From Zygnema cylindricum (lineage: Eukaryota > Streptophyta > Zygnematophyceae > Zygnematales > Zygnemataceae), in assembly GCA_037447655.1 (NCBI GenBank), contig JBBHKE010000801.1, forward strand, positions 174,794 through 217,991: DNA of 43,198 bases, written 5' to 3'. The notes beneath the pieces were generated by a model, which was not told the origin of the DNA, made no database searches, and saw only the letters and a list, made by a program, of their open reading frames with translations. The translations under genes and the position numbers were made by a program. Shown here in pieces: positions 21,881-33,763 of the stretch. The stretch's first letter is position 1, and each line of letters starts with the position of its first letter.

Positions 21881-23986
21881 TTTAAATGTTTCTTACGAAA
21901 TCACGATTTTAAACCGTCTGGGTACACAGTCACAAGATCAGAAGGCATTAGAAAACTGAAAAACTGAATGCATGGGAACAAACTAAAAAAGGAAACAAGT
22001 GCGAAAAAAAAACCAAAATTTATTGTACAAAGGAACCCAAGATTTTTTTTTTTTTTAGAGACTTTATTAGAAAGCACGATGGTAAACTATCCGAGTACAT
22101 GGGAAGAGAATACAAACAAAATGAAACAAAACCCTAAAAGTAAACTAAATGGAAAAACGGTGGGAAACAGTTTACACCATCGTCGTTATTGAAGTTAACA
22201 ACACTAGTTTGATCGCATTTTTTTTCGTCCAAAAATCACAAAATAGTGTGAGCAACACTATTTAAGCAAGTGGACTTCGAATCTCCCACATCTACTTGCA
22301 CTAAGTTAGTATTACAAATTCTAATTTCCCATTATCATTAATAAATCCTTAATGTTGATAAAGATGGTTGGTCTAGCACACATAAAAATTGGAATTGAAC
22401 ATATGTGTGCTTTTTATTGAAAGTCAAAAATTATATGCATTATGTATATGAGCATTGAAAGGAACAACAGCAAAATAGTATATAGCCAAAACGAAAACTA
22501 CTCAACCAAATCTTAACATATTTATAAAACTAATAAAAAACATTTGAGTCTCCTAAGCTTGGGGAAGTACATGGAGGGAGTTCCGCAACACATCAATGGT
22601 TAAATCGAAGGATCTTGCACTCATTGTAAAGTCGCTAACATTAAAATGAAGTGTCGCCTTTTTAATGAAGTATTGTGTTACCTTTAGTATCAGTATGGCC
22701 AAAAGAGAGAGGGCTCTCATGGCCCTTTTCTCATGAAAGAACGTTACTTTAAGTATGAAGAAAGTCACCCAAAGCAATTCCCAAACAAGGAAAAACCTCG
22801 ACTGCCATAAGAATAAAAATTCAATGACTGTAACAAAGACAAAGACTTCGGGGCAAGATTCAGTAAAACAAAAACATTGTCAACAAAAATATGACGTCAC
22901 CATCGAGCAAAACGACATCTATCCGTCACGAAGCGATAATATGTAAAACATCTCGACGAAGGGACTATCACTTATTAGAAAACAATAGTCGCAATAGTGC
23001 TGCCAATAGTGCCATGTGCTTAAATTCAAACTTGTTAAAGGGACCAACAAAACAAACGGATGCCATCTTTTTGCCTTTCTTGCATTTGCAATTGAAGCAA
23101 GCCTTTTTTCGACCTTACTAGTTTAAAAGTTTGTCAATAAGTTTACGAGCAAATACTCAATTTACCTGTGAGCGCTCCTTTTTGTGTGTGTTTATCACAC
23201 TCCCTCCATCCCACTCACGTTTGTATCCTTGAAATATTCCTCAACACACCAATGGTCTAAACAAGATCGTCGATGATGGTCCAAACGTAACCATCACCAA
23301 CGGTCACATTGTGGACAGTCATCCCAACATCAACACTAGTAAAGATTAAGTGTGTGATTAACCGCAATGTACCCCTTGAACACCAATAATGGTTTGGACA
23401 TCGATAATTGTCCAAGTTAACATCTCAACATTATCTGAATCTGATTCCATGCTTATCAGTACCAAGAAATCACATTCAAGAAATGTACGTCAAGAAATGT
23501 ACGTCAAGAAATGTATAAGATTGGGTTTTACTTTTTTGTTTTTGGTTCTAATTTAGCTCGTAAGAGACATGGACAAGTCTTGGTTTTAATAACACTTTTA
23601 CTTTTAGGCCCAAGAAGAACTGGCACCAATTTACTGTTATTCACAAATTAGTTAGAGACCCGTGGTGTAATTTTTATGCCTCTATCTTTCTGCAACAATG
23701 ACAAAAGACTAAATGAAATGCAAAAATGTCTTGTAGTTTTGTATTAAAAAAAATGTATTTTCAAGGTTTTCACCAAAAGTTGTCATAACAAAAGCTAATA
23801 CAAACCTTGAGCACCTTGAAAAAATTAAGGGAGAGCACAATATCTATTTTCACTACAACACTTTCCTCCCGTTCTAACAAACACAAGAATACAAGAGATC
23901 ATCAAAATAAAATAAAAGTCCATGAAGACTACCGCAACTACATTCGTTTTTGTTCTTCCTAGTCAACAAAACAACAAAAAGGATCA
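21881..23986. other. Intergenic region, no gene seen
   Basis: AT-rich. A MITE-like left terminus TTACACCATCGTCGTTATTG occurs at 22172 without a clear partner. A 15-bp unit (CAAGAAATGTACGT) is repeated three times at about 23477-23515. No ORF is recognisable. Confidence 0.5.
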
Positions 23987-24188
23987 AGAAACAAAACTCC
24001 TTAAGACTCATGTTCCTCTTCCTCTTCTCTTCCTCTTCTCTTCCTTTTCCTCCTTTACTTCCCCTTCCTCGAGATCCAAACCACGATTAACAAAACTACT
24101 TAAGCCTCCACTTCTTCCTCTTCCTCCTCTTCCAGGGACTCCTTGTTCCTCTACTTCCCTTTTCTCTTCCTCAATCTAAACCACGTTT
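23987..24188. repeat. About 100-bp CT-rich tandem repeat, units 1 and 2
   Basis: Two units share an ACAAAACTACTTAAGCCTCC-like start, a TTCCTCTTCC body and an ATCCAAACCACG-like end. A third unit continues at 30629 on the far side of the copia element, so the element split the array. In the forward frame the units read TKLLKPPLLPLP, giving a repetitive peptide of doubtful meaning. Confidence 0.7.
24184..24188. repeat. Target-site duplication CGTTT, left copy
   Basis: CGTTT directly precedes the left LTR, and the same five bases follow the right LTR at 30624-30628. A 5-bp duplication is the normal signature of copia integrase. Confidence 0.9.
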
Positions 24189-25236
24189 TGTAGAAACTAA
24201 TGGTATTATTAGTATTTTCTAGGTCTGAAAAGAAATATAGAAGTCGAGGCAGTCTATCTCTAACTTCGCTCTCCAACTCTCAAACTTGTCGCAGTCACTG
24301 AGAAATTGGAGAGGAAGCTAGAGCCATGGCTACCTTGGCTATCCTGAGGTTTACGGGAATTTTATATTAGGGTTTATTATTTAAGTAAAAGTCATGTGCC
24401 GGCGGCAGGATTTGATCCTTGTACCTACCGGCCGGCAGGCAGGAAATAGCCGGTAGCCTTAGCCGTTTAGTCTAGCGGTAGTGTTACGTATCATATAGTT
24501 TGATATTTATTTAAATATGTATACGTGCGATAAACCATTTAACTGAAATGAATTACGGGATACATAGATCCAGTAATATATAATGTACGACTTACGGTAC
24601 GGACAAAAATCAGTACCGCGCATTTGTTTCGTAAATGAAACAAATACCGCGCATGTATTTATTACGGCTACGATTAAAGCCGAATTTAATCGGACGGCCG
24701 GGATTAGCGCCGAGATCGCGGAGGAAGATTTCGGCGGTTTGTGGCCATCGCCACATCGGATGACGCGTGGCGAAATTCCGTTGGATTGTGGAATCTCCGG
24801 AGATTATGGCACCGAATCCGGATTTGACATGTGTCGACATTTTGGCTATGTCGTACAATGTCCGTACATAAAGTACACCGGCAGCTGTACTTTTGCGTAC
24901 GGAACTCAATTCTGATTGGTTCCGTACATCAGTAGATAGAGTCTGTGAGAGAGATAGGACTTAGAAAAATTAGAAGATAGGACCCCCTCTCCCAGAGAGC
25001 TTCTGTACAAAAGGTCAACTTTGACCCTCCATAACTTACTGCTCAGGGGAGCAAATTCAGAGATTCTTTTTGCTACCGACTCAGGGGAGTCTTGCCTTTA
25101 CAGGGGTGGAGGTGGTCAGGGTTTTTGTCTGCCAGGGTGGCAGTTATTCTTGCTGGAACACAAAGGGGTCAGGATTATCCTAGAGGCTTCTTGGAAGCTG
25201 TCTACTCCGAGGACTTATGGAGGTCTCAGAGTTTCA
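24189..25236 (+). repeat. Left LTR, 1,048 bp
   Basis: Begins TGTAGAAACTAATGG and ends GAGTTTCA, giving the standard TG...CA borders. It matches the right LTR at 29575-30623 along its full length. A TATTTATTTAAATATG stretch near 24506 could supply a TATA element, but the U3/R/U5 borders cannot be fixed. A 99-codon minus-strand ORF (24610-24909) is open in both LTRs. Confidence 0.95.
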
Positions 25237-25251
25237 GGTTATGGGCCCACC
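25237..25251 (+). promoter_or_regulatory. Primer-binding site for half tRNA-iMet (GGTTATGGGCCCACC)
   Basis: Directly abuts the LTR end. It is the exact reverse complement of GGTGGGCCCATAACC, nucleotides about 26-40 of plant initiator tRNA-Met as I recall it (anticodon CAT in the middle). It does not match a tRNA 3' end: the usual TGGTATCAGAGC is absent. Drosophila copia is primed in this way by a tRNA-iMet fragment cut in the anticodon arm. The animal tRNA has GCTGGGCCC here, so the CCCACC end favours a plant-type primer. Confidence 0.85.
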
Positions 25252-28200
25252 CTCTAAGGTACCAAACTTTAATGGAACTGGCGTCATATACTGGGAAAGT
25301 ATGATGATAGGAGCTCTATGTGAAAAAAGGTTTTGGGGGATAGTGATGGACGGTTGGGGCGTCCATCAAGTCTTGGAATTCCTCCAGGGTTTGGAGGAAC
25401 CAGATTCACTAGGAAAGAGGATTCACCTTCAACGGAGGAAACAAAAGAAGGAGAGGTTGTAGACAAAGGAAAGGAGAAGGAGACGACCACACCAATAGCA
25501 ACTGGTTCGACATTCTTGTCACCTATTCCGAGGATTGAGGAGAATGATACTGAAACCTGGGACTTCAACAATATGGCCGCAAAGCACTTCATCCTACGCC
25601 ATCTCACTCAAGGACTTGCGTGTCCTCATTTGCAGGTAGAAAGGGCATCCGATCTTTTGATGGCTCTCATAGAGATGTATCGAAGTCGTACGATTCAGCA
25701 ACAACAGTTGGCTGATCAGAAAGTTAAGGAGTATTTAATCAAAGGGGAAAATATGTTGGATTTTTGCAATGAGCTTGCTACACTCTTCATGGAGCTAGAG
25801 AGTGCGGAAAAAGGTTTTAGTGAAAAAGAAAAGGTTAACTGTTTACTGATGAAGTTACCTGATGAGTTCGTAAACATAGTTTACCGTGTGCAGGACTTGC
25901 CTGACTCAAGGTGGATATGGAACTCAGTGGTAGGGATGAATCTCGTTCAAGAAAATACAATTGAGATCCGAAGGGGGGGAAAGAGTGGCCAAGCCTTGGC
26001 AACAGTGATTGATTTGAGGAACAGGGATTCCCGAAAACCGGTCGGAAACTATGGGGGTAGGAAGCTGAAAAAACAGGCCGACGAGTTCGAACCAAGGGCT
26101 CCCAAAGGTTTATGTCTTTTTTGTAAGAAACCGGGGCACTATATGGCAGTGTGCACTAAGCTAACCGAGCTTCTACTAAAGGAGGGGCAGACCGGTGGTA
26201 CCCCGAGAGGAAAAAAAAAGGCCCTTGTCACACAGGTACTTGAGGCGGAATCTGAGGACGAGGACGATGAGCTCCTTTTGGATGAGGAGTTGGAGGCGAA
26301 AAACGAGGTCAAAATTCCACGAAGGAAGAAATGTGCTTACGGTGGATTAAAAGGTGAAGCAGGCTGGATCATAGATTCAGGTGCCTCCATCCACATGTGT
26401 AAGGATAGGCACCTGTTCACTAAGATAAGAAAGATTCCCACTGTAGAGATACAGTACGGGGATGGGAGGATAGTCACCACTACTCTTGTAGGATCGGTAG
26501 ATCTGAAAGTGTTAGTAGAAGGAAAGACATCTATATTAACATTTTCCGATGTATTGTTTATTCCGGAGCTGAACAAAAATCTTATCTCTACATCAGTATT
26601 AGATGATAAGGATTTTTTCACTAGCACTAGGGAAGGAGTCTTTACTGCTAGTTTTGATGAGGATGTCTATTTCATTGCTGAGAAAGGTAGCCATGGGATG
26701 TTTAGGCTGATCTTAAATAATGAAAAGAAGAAATTTTATTATGTTGGTGTTCATGATATTATGATGTGGCATAAGAGGCTTGGGCATGTGAATCTAGATA
26801 AGTTAAGAGAGATGAAAAAGATGGGAGAAGTGGAAGGGATTCAGTTTAGTGAGAATGATGATATAAGTGATTGTAGTGGATGTGCTCAAGGTAAAGCACA
26901 CAGATTACCCTTTCCTAAAACAGCCACGTATAAGGGAGAAAAAAATCTAGATCTAGTACACAGATATTTGGGGACCGGCAAGAGTGCCCTCAACGGGGAA
27001 AAAGAGATTTATGATGACTATAACTGATGATTGGTCTCGGTATTCCCGGGTGTATTTTTTAAAAACAAGTCCGAAGCTCAGGATTGTTTTAGACAATATA
27101 AAGCATGGAGCGAAAAACTCCATGAAAATCCAATCAAGAGAGTTAGTAGTGACAATGGTGGAGAGTATACTTCTAACCAGTTTGAGGATTTTCTGAGGGA
27201 GGATGGGGTCCAACACCAAAAGACAGTTCCAGAAAACCCGGAACAGAATGGGGTAGCAGAAATGTTAAATAGAACACTAAGTGATAGTGCTAGAAGTATG
27301 TTGTCGGATAAGAAGATAGGAAGAAGGTTTTGGGCAGAAGCAATAAACTGTGCTAATTACCTCAAAAATAGTGTTCTTACTTCAACTATAAAAGATCAAA
27401 CACCTTATGAGAGATGGACAGGCCGGAAACTAGACTTATCTCACTTAAAGGTTTTCGGCAGTCAAGTATTCAGTCTAGATACAGATCGGTCTAATTAGAA
27501 GCTAGATCCTAAAGGAAAACCGGGATACTTATAAGGATATGATGAGGATGTTAAAGGGTATAGAGTTTATGATCTAAAAAAGGAAGATATAATCTTAGTA
27601 AAACATCTAGTAGTTATGGATGAAGGAAAGTCTGTGGATCCCTTCAAATATACAAAGTCAGTAAAAATCAGATTTGAGTGAGAATATTCCGATGACTTTG
27701 AGCTCCCTAACTATCCGGGTTTTAGAGAAGATGACATTCTTGCAGATACAAATCAGACCGAAAAGAACTCGGCTGTGGAAACTCTAGTGACAACTCTACC
27801 TGAAGCGGAAGACCCGGTGGAAATTGATTCGGAATCAAGGGATAAGGGAGAAGCCGAGTTTGTTCGAAAGAATCCACGAGAACAATCTATTCCGGCCTCA
27901 GATTTTGAGGGGGGAAGGAGAAGTAGCAAAAGATTGTAAGAAAAATAGGTTAATAACAAGGTAACTAAACTATCTCATCAAGATGAACCTCAAACTTATG
28001 GAGAGGCGATGACTTGTCCAGAAAGAAACTGGTGGAAGATAGCCATCAATGAGGAGATGGCCTCTATTATGGCAGCCGATACTTGGGAGCTGGTGGATTG
28101 TCCACCTAACCGAAAACCAATCGGTTGTAAGTGGGTTTTCAAATTAAAACTGAACCCAGATAACACAATCGAGCTCTACAAGGCCCGATTAGTGGCAAAG

Positions 28201-29561
28201 GGATTTACACAAAAAGAGGGAATTGACTACGAGGAAACCTTTGCCCCGGTCGTCAGATTCCCTCCGTCCGCATACTTCTCAGTTTAGCAGCAGCGGAAGA
28301 CATGGAAGTGCATCAGATGGACATCAAGAAAGCCTTTTTGCATGGAGAATTGGAAGAGGAGATCTTCATGCGACAACCCGAATGATTTGTGGAGGAAGGA
28401 GAGGAGAGTAAGGTATGCAGGCTGATTAAAACTCTTTATGGTTTGAAACAGGCGCCTCGACGATGGAATAACAAGCTTGATGTGTTTCTTACCGGTCTGG
28501 GATATATTCGAATCAGCTCAGATCACTCAATCTATATTTTCGAAGATGAGGAAGGTTTTTTATTTATTGCAATTTATGTTGATGATTTGCTTGTTTTAAG
28601 TAAATCAATAGAAAAAATTAATTAATTGAAAACCGATCTTAAACGGAGATTTGAAATGAAAGATATGGGAGAAGCAAAATATATTTTGGGAATTCAAGTA
28701 GAGAGAGACCGAAAAAGGAAAATTATAAGACTCACTCAAAAGGAAGCAATAGGGAACATGCTTGAAAAATTTCAATTGGATAAAGCTAATAGTTGTACAA
28801 CTCCAATGGAGTTTAAGAAGGGAAGTGAGGAAGAAGGAGTCATAGTCTTAGACGAGGAATTATTTCCTGAAGAATAGAAGTTCATGCAGACTATTCTTTA
28901 CAGGCAAGTAGTGGGAAATCTAATCTATTTTATGAATTGTACCCGGCCGGATTTAGCTGCAGCAGTAGGAGTGCTGAGTAGAAGTCTAAATGCTCCCACT
29001 AAGAAGGATTGGGAGGCAGCTAAGAGAGTCCTTAGATATTTGATAGGAACTAGGGATATATGGTTGCATTTGGGTGGGGAGAATACAGACATCACTACTT
29101 GGAGTGATGCCAGTTATGGTGATGCTCCGATGAGGAGATGCACTTCTGGATATGTATTATATGTGGGTGATGGGGCTTGCTGTTGGAGTAGCAAACAGCA
29201 AAGAGTTATTGCTCAATCCACCATGGAGGCTGAGTATATGGCCTCTTGCTCGGCTGTAAAATAATTGATGTGGGTCAAGTCTTTGATTGATGAGCTTGGT
29301 CACCTTAAGAGTGGTGTGCAGAAAAGTTTTTATGATAATCAGGCAGCAATTGCTATTTCTGCCAATCCTAAACATCATTTTAAAGCCAAACACATGGACA
29401 TCAGACTCAGTTTTGTTAGAGAGAAAGTAGAAAACAAAATAATCAGTTTAGAGTACAGACCAGATAGTGAAATGGTAGCAGATATGATGACCAAACCTGT
29501 GCCTTCCCCTAAGCTAATTTTTTGCAGGGAGAAGTGTGGTCTGAAATTAAAGATTGACTAG
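25241..29561 (+). pseudogene. copia gag-pol polyprotein, broken
   Basis: The likely gag start is ATG at 25241, inside the primer-binding site (MGPPSKVPNFNGTG). The frame shifts at about 25330-25365, then gag continues to a CCHC zinc knuckle CLFCKKPGHYMAVC (about 26115-26155). Protease follows with IIDSGASIHMC (about 26370), then the integrase zinc region WHKRLGH...CSGC (26766-26885). Integrase core carries TITDDWSR and SSDNGGEYTS (27010-27175), reached through two more frameshifts at about 26945-26985 and 27040-27065. Reverse transcriptase has GCKWVFKLK, DIKKAFLHGEL and YVDD (about 28576), with a frameshift at about 28258. RNase H has DASYGDAP and STMEAEYMA, and ends at TAG 29559-29561. In-frame stops at 27496, 27532, 27679, 27937, 27946, 28383, 28623, 28875 and 29262 break pol. 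Confidence 0.92.
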
Positions 29562-29574
29562 AAAATAAGGGGAG
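29561..29574 (+). other. Polypurine tract (GAAAATAAGGGGAG)
   Basis: Purine run with a single T, ending at the first base before the right LTR. It has the position and composition of a plus-strand primer. It overlaps the last base of the pol stop codon. Confidence 0.85.
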
Positions 29575-30623
29575 TGTAGAAACTAATGGTATTATTAGTA
29601 TTTTCTAGGTCTGAAAAGAAATATAGAAGTCGAGGCAGTCTATCTCTAACTTCGCTCTCCAACTCTCAAACTTGTCGCAGTCACTGAGAAATTGGAGAGG
29701 AAGCTAGAGCCATGGCTACCTTGGCTATCCTGAGGTTTACGGGAATTTTATATTAGGGTTTATTTATTTATTTAAAAGGTATGTGCCGGCGGCAGGATTT
29801 GATCCTTGTACCTGCCGGCCGGCAGACAGGAACTAGCCGGTAGCCTTAGCCGTTAAGTCTAGCGGTAGCGTTACGTAGTATATAGTTTGATATTTATTTA
29901 AATATGTATACGTGCGATAAACCATTTAACTGAAATGAATTACGGGATACATAGATCCAGTAATACATAATGTACGACTTACGGTACGGACATAAATCAG
30001 TACCGCGCATTTGTTTCGTAAATGAAACAAATACCGCGCATGTATTTATTACGGCTACGATTAAATCCGAATTTAATCGGACGGCCGGGATTAGCGCCGA
30101 GATCGTGGAGGAAGATTTCGGCGATTTGTGACCATCGCCACATCCGATGACGCGTGGCGAAATTCCGTTGGATTGTGGAATCTCCGGAGATTATGGCACC
30201 GAATCCGGATTTGACATGTGTCGACATTTTGGCCATGTTGTACAATGTCCGTACATAAAGTACACCGGCAGCTGTACTTTTGCGTACGGAACTCAATTCT
30301 GATTGGTTCCGTACATCAGTAGATAGAGTCTGTGAGAGAGATAGGACTTAGAAAAATTAGAAGATAGGACCCCCTCTCCCAGAGAGCTTCTGTACAAAAG
30401 GTCAACTTTGACCCTCCATAACTTACTGCTCAGGGGAGCAAATTCAGAGATTCTTTTTGCTACCGACTCAGGGGAGTCTTGCCTTTACAGGGGTGGAGGT
30501 GGTCAGGGTTTTTGTCTGCCAGGGTGGCAATTATTCTTGCTGGAACACAAAGGGGTCAAGATTATCCTAGAGGCTTCTTGGAAGCTGTCTACTCTGAGGA
30601 CTTATGGAGGTCTCAGAGTTTCA
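29575..30623 (+). repeat. Right LTR, 1,049 bp
   Basis: TG...CA borders, co-linear with the left LTR. Differences are scattered substitutions and a short indel near 29760-29780. It is followed immediately by CGTTT. Confidence 0.95.
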
Positions 30624-30628
30624 CGTTT
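30624..30628. repeat. Target-site duplication CGTTT, right copy
   Basis: Matches 24184-24188 exactly and touches the LTR end. Confidence 0.9.
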
Positions 30629-30730
30629 TGCTGACAAAACTACTTAAGCCTCCGCTTCTTCCTCTTCCTCTTCTTCTTCTTCTTCGTCCTCGATTCGAAC
30701 CGCGTTCGATAAACGACGTCGATTTACTTT
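30629..30730. repeat. About 100-bp CT-rich tandem repeat, unit 3
   Basis: Contains GACAAAACTACTTAAGCCTC, a TTCCTCTTCC body and TCGAACCGCG, aligning with the units left of the copia element at 23987-24188. The array therefore predates the insertion. Confidence 0.7.
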
Positions 30731-30839
30731 CAAGTACGGAAAAGCTCCCACAACCTTATAGATATTACCTCAGAAGATCGGCCTATGTATAATAATAATT
30801 CACATAACTTCCATGATCAATACAAACACAATTTCTAAG

Positions 30840-32930
30840 GTTTAGTACAATAATTAGTTTGTGTAATCAGTATTAGTACAGTTATTTGTATATATAACTA
30901 CTACTGGTACGCTTATTTGTATATAATTGGTATTAGTACAATTTCTAGTTTTTATAATCAGTGGTAGTACAGTTATTCGAATAAATAATTTGTGTTTGTA
31001 CAGTTATTAGTCTGTATATTTAGTTATTAGTTTGTATAATTAGTTATTAGTGTGTATGATTAGAGTTAGTGCAATTATTAGTAATGTATAATTAGTATTA
31101 GTCCAAGTTTGAGTAATGTATAATTAGTATTAGTACATCTATATGTTTGTGTAATTAGTGATAACACAATTATTAGTCTGTATTCTCGTAATAGTACAAT
31201 TCTTAGTTTGTACATTTTGTATCACTATAGTTCTTTCACTATATTTTTTAGTATGTATAATTAGTGGTAGCACGGTTATTAGTACAGATAACTCTCTCCA
31301 ATATTTCTATCACTATAGTTTTTAGTATGTATAATTAGTGCTAGCATAGTTATTAGTCTATACAACTAGTATCAGTACAGTTTTTTGTCTGTATAATTTG
31401 TATTAGAACATTATTAGTTCATGCAACTAGTATAAGTACGTTTTGTTTAATAAGTATTTTTACAGTTATTAGTCTGTATAATAAGTGGTGTGGTAGTACA
31501 GTTATTATTTAATAACTATAAGTACTCAAAGAAAGGATACATTGACTGTCCTAATACTAATTAAACATTGCTAATAATTGTACTAACACTAACTATACAG
31601 ACTAATAACTCTATGAATCATAATACACCGACTAATAAGTGTACCAATACCGATTATACAAACTCATAACTGGACTCATATTAAGTAAACAAACTAATAG
31701 ATGTACTAATACTTACTATAAATACTTATAACTGTACTAATACTGATTATGCTTACTAATAACTGTACTATTACTAATTATGTATTACTCATAATTGTCC
31801 TAATACTAATTCTACATTACTAATAAATGTACAAATCCTAATAATAATCCTAATGTTGCAGACTTCAAAAGACAGTAATACAAAATATATTGATTAAGCA
31901 CTTCACTAATAAGAGATATGCAGGTTAAACACTGTATTAATACTAATTATACAAACTAACAATTGTTCAAATTAATAATCACACAGACTGAAAACTGTAC
32001 TTATACTAGATATTCATACTAATTATTTGTGTATTATCTGTATCAGTCCAGCTATTAGTACGTATAAGCAGCATTAGTAAAGCTAGTAGTATGTGCTATT
32101 AGTACGTATAAGCAGCATTAGTAAAGCTAGTAGTATGTGAGTACAGTTATGAGTTTGTATCATCAGTTTTGGTACAATTATTATTCTGTAAAATTAGTAT
32201 TAGTACAGTTATGAATTTGTATAATAATTATTAGTACAGTTTTTAGTATGTATAATTAGTGTTTTATAGTTAGTAGTTTGTATAATCAGTATTGGTTGAG
32301 TTATTAGTTTGTATAATTAGTATTAAAACAATTAAAAGTCTGTATAATTAGTATTGATACAGTTATTAGTCTCAATAATTAGGGCTGGTACAGTTATTAA
32401 TAGTGTTTAATTAGTATTAACACGGTTATTACTTTGTATAATTAGTCTTAACATAGTTCTAGTTTGTATAACTAGTGTTTTTACAGCTATAAGTCTGCAT
32501 AATTAGTATGAGTATAGTTGTTAGTCTATATAATGAGTGTCAGTGCAGTCATTAGTATTGTATAATTAGTATTATGACAAATTTTATATAATCAGTATTT
32601 GTAAAGTTATTTGTATGATTAGTATTGATTCAGTTTTTTGTATGTATAACTAGTAGTACTATTAGTACAGTTTTTAGCATGTATAAGTAGTGTTAGTACA
32701 GTAATTAGTATGTATAATCAATGTTACTACTATAATTAGTCTCTATAATGAGTTTTAGTACAGTTATTAGTCTGTATAATTAGAACAGATATTATTATGT
32801 ATAACTTGTGCAGGCACAGCTCTGTACCAGTACAGTTGTACCAGTACAGTTCTAGTATAGTTCTTTGTCTGTATAATTAGCATTAGGACATTTTTAGTTT
32901 GTGCAATACTAACCATTACTAAAGAGTTGC
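30840..32930. repeat. AT-rich minisatellite, 31-32 bp unit, with inverted central block
   Basis: The approximate unit is TAGTACAGTTATTAGTNTGT followed by ATAATTAGTAT. It is highly diverged and covers about 2.1 kb, or roughly 65 units. From 30840 to 31508 and from about 32030 to 32930 it reads in this direction. Between about 31509 and 32025 it reads as the reverse complement (for example ACTAATAACTGTACTAATAC). The left switch is a perfect palindrome, AGTTATTATTTAATAACT at 31500-31517. It contains no gene. Confidence 0.85.
32052..32139. repeat. Perfect 44-bp tandem duplication inside the minisatellite
   Basis: 32052-32095 and 32096-32139 are identical (start CTATTAGTACGTATAAGCAG). This is a recent slippage or unequal-exchange event in an otherwise diverged array. 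Confidence 0.9.
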
Positions 32931-33763
32931 AATAATAAAGGGTTTTTTACCACACCTAATTTGGTGAGTTTCCTTGCTCTCAAATATAAAACAAAGAACC
33001 GAAAACACAACTTAGTTAAAATTTAGCCAACAAAGCCACACTGAAACGGTATGAAAACTCTTTCCTTTTTTAATGTGCCATTTTTCCTTTCTCTTCTTAC
33101 CACATCTAATTGGTGAAAAAAAAACCAAAACCACAGTAAAACTATTTGTTATGTAAGCTTTACTAAGCTTTACTTGCGAACCGAGATAGACAGAGACCAC
33201 CCGGACTTAGAGAAATAATGGAAAAATTGAGCTTAACCACGAATAGTATGGAAAAGGAAGATTCCTATAGGGAATCGAAAATACAAATAACCTTCTACGT
33301 AAAAATTGGGATCTAAAAACGATTTGCTTTGCAGTATAGGAAGAGAGGAAGAGAGGAAGAGAGGAGCAGAGGAAGAGAGGAGCAGTACCAGCAGAGAGTG
33401 GGAAAAAGGTTTTTTTTTTTTTTTCCATTGGTGTTTTTTTTTTTTATATTACATGTTCTCTTACCTGATTGGTCGTCTAGTTTGTTCACAAGTTTGCGAG
33501 GTAATAATATATTGTACGGTTCACGTCCGCGCGCTTCGTTTTGTAATTCTTCAAAAACGAAAAAGTGCATTCCGAACATGATGTCCGATGGCGGACGGCA
33601 GTTGCTGTTCGGTATTCGCAGCTGTCAAGTTTTGACGCTTAGAACTGCATTTTTTTTACGCCGCTACGCTCCAAAACGGTCGAAACCTACCGTCCCAACC
33701 GTCACCGCCGCGTTTTTTGTCATTTTATGAAATTTGGCGTACGGATCCCAAAATTTATGACAT
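32931..33763. other. Non-coding region with mixed low-complexity sequence
   Basis: Includes an (AGAGGAAGAGAGGAGC)-like purine run at 33340-33395 and T-runs at 33410-33445. From about 33590 GC rises (CGGACGGCAG, CCGTCCCAACC) within what looks like transposon interior leading to the 34-bp repeat end at 33797. No gene is seen. Confidence 0.5.

Larger units (their letters stand above)
24189..30623 (+). mobile_element. Ty1/copia LTR retrotransposon, full length, decayed
   Basis: 6,435 bp from LTR to LTR, flanked by the CGTTT duplication. In order: LTR, half-tRNA primer-binding site, gag with CCHC knuckle, aspartic protease, integrase, reverse transcriptase, RNase H, polypurine tract, LTR. Integrase before reverse transcriptase defines the copia order. 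LTRs differ at roughly two dozen positions by eye (about 97.5% identity). Four frameshifts and at least nine in-frame stops show that it cannot encode its own proteins. It sits within a CT-rich tandem array. Confidence 0.96.

Noticed and set aside
21475-21967. Three overlapping Phe/Ser/Leu-rich ORFs resembling membrane proteins
   Set aside because: Polypyrimidine DNA gives hydrophobic peptides in every frame; no start context or motif.
24420-24490. tRNA-like segment in the LTRs (TAGTCTAGCGGTAG resembles a D-arm or A box; GGATCAAATCC resembles a B box)
   Set aside because: The two boxes lie on opposite strands in the wrong order and no acceptor stem can be drawn.
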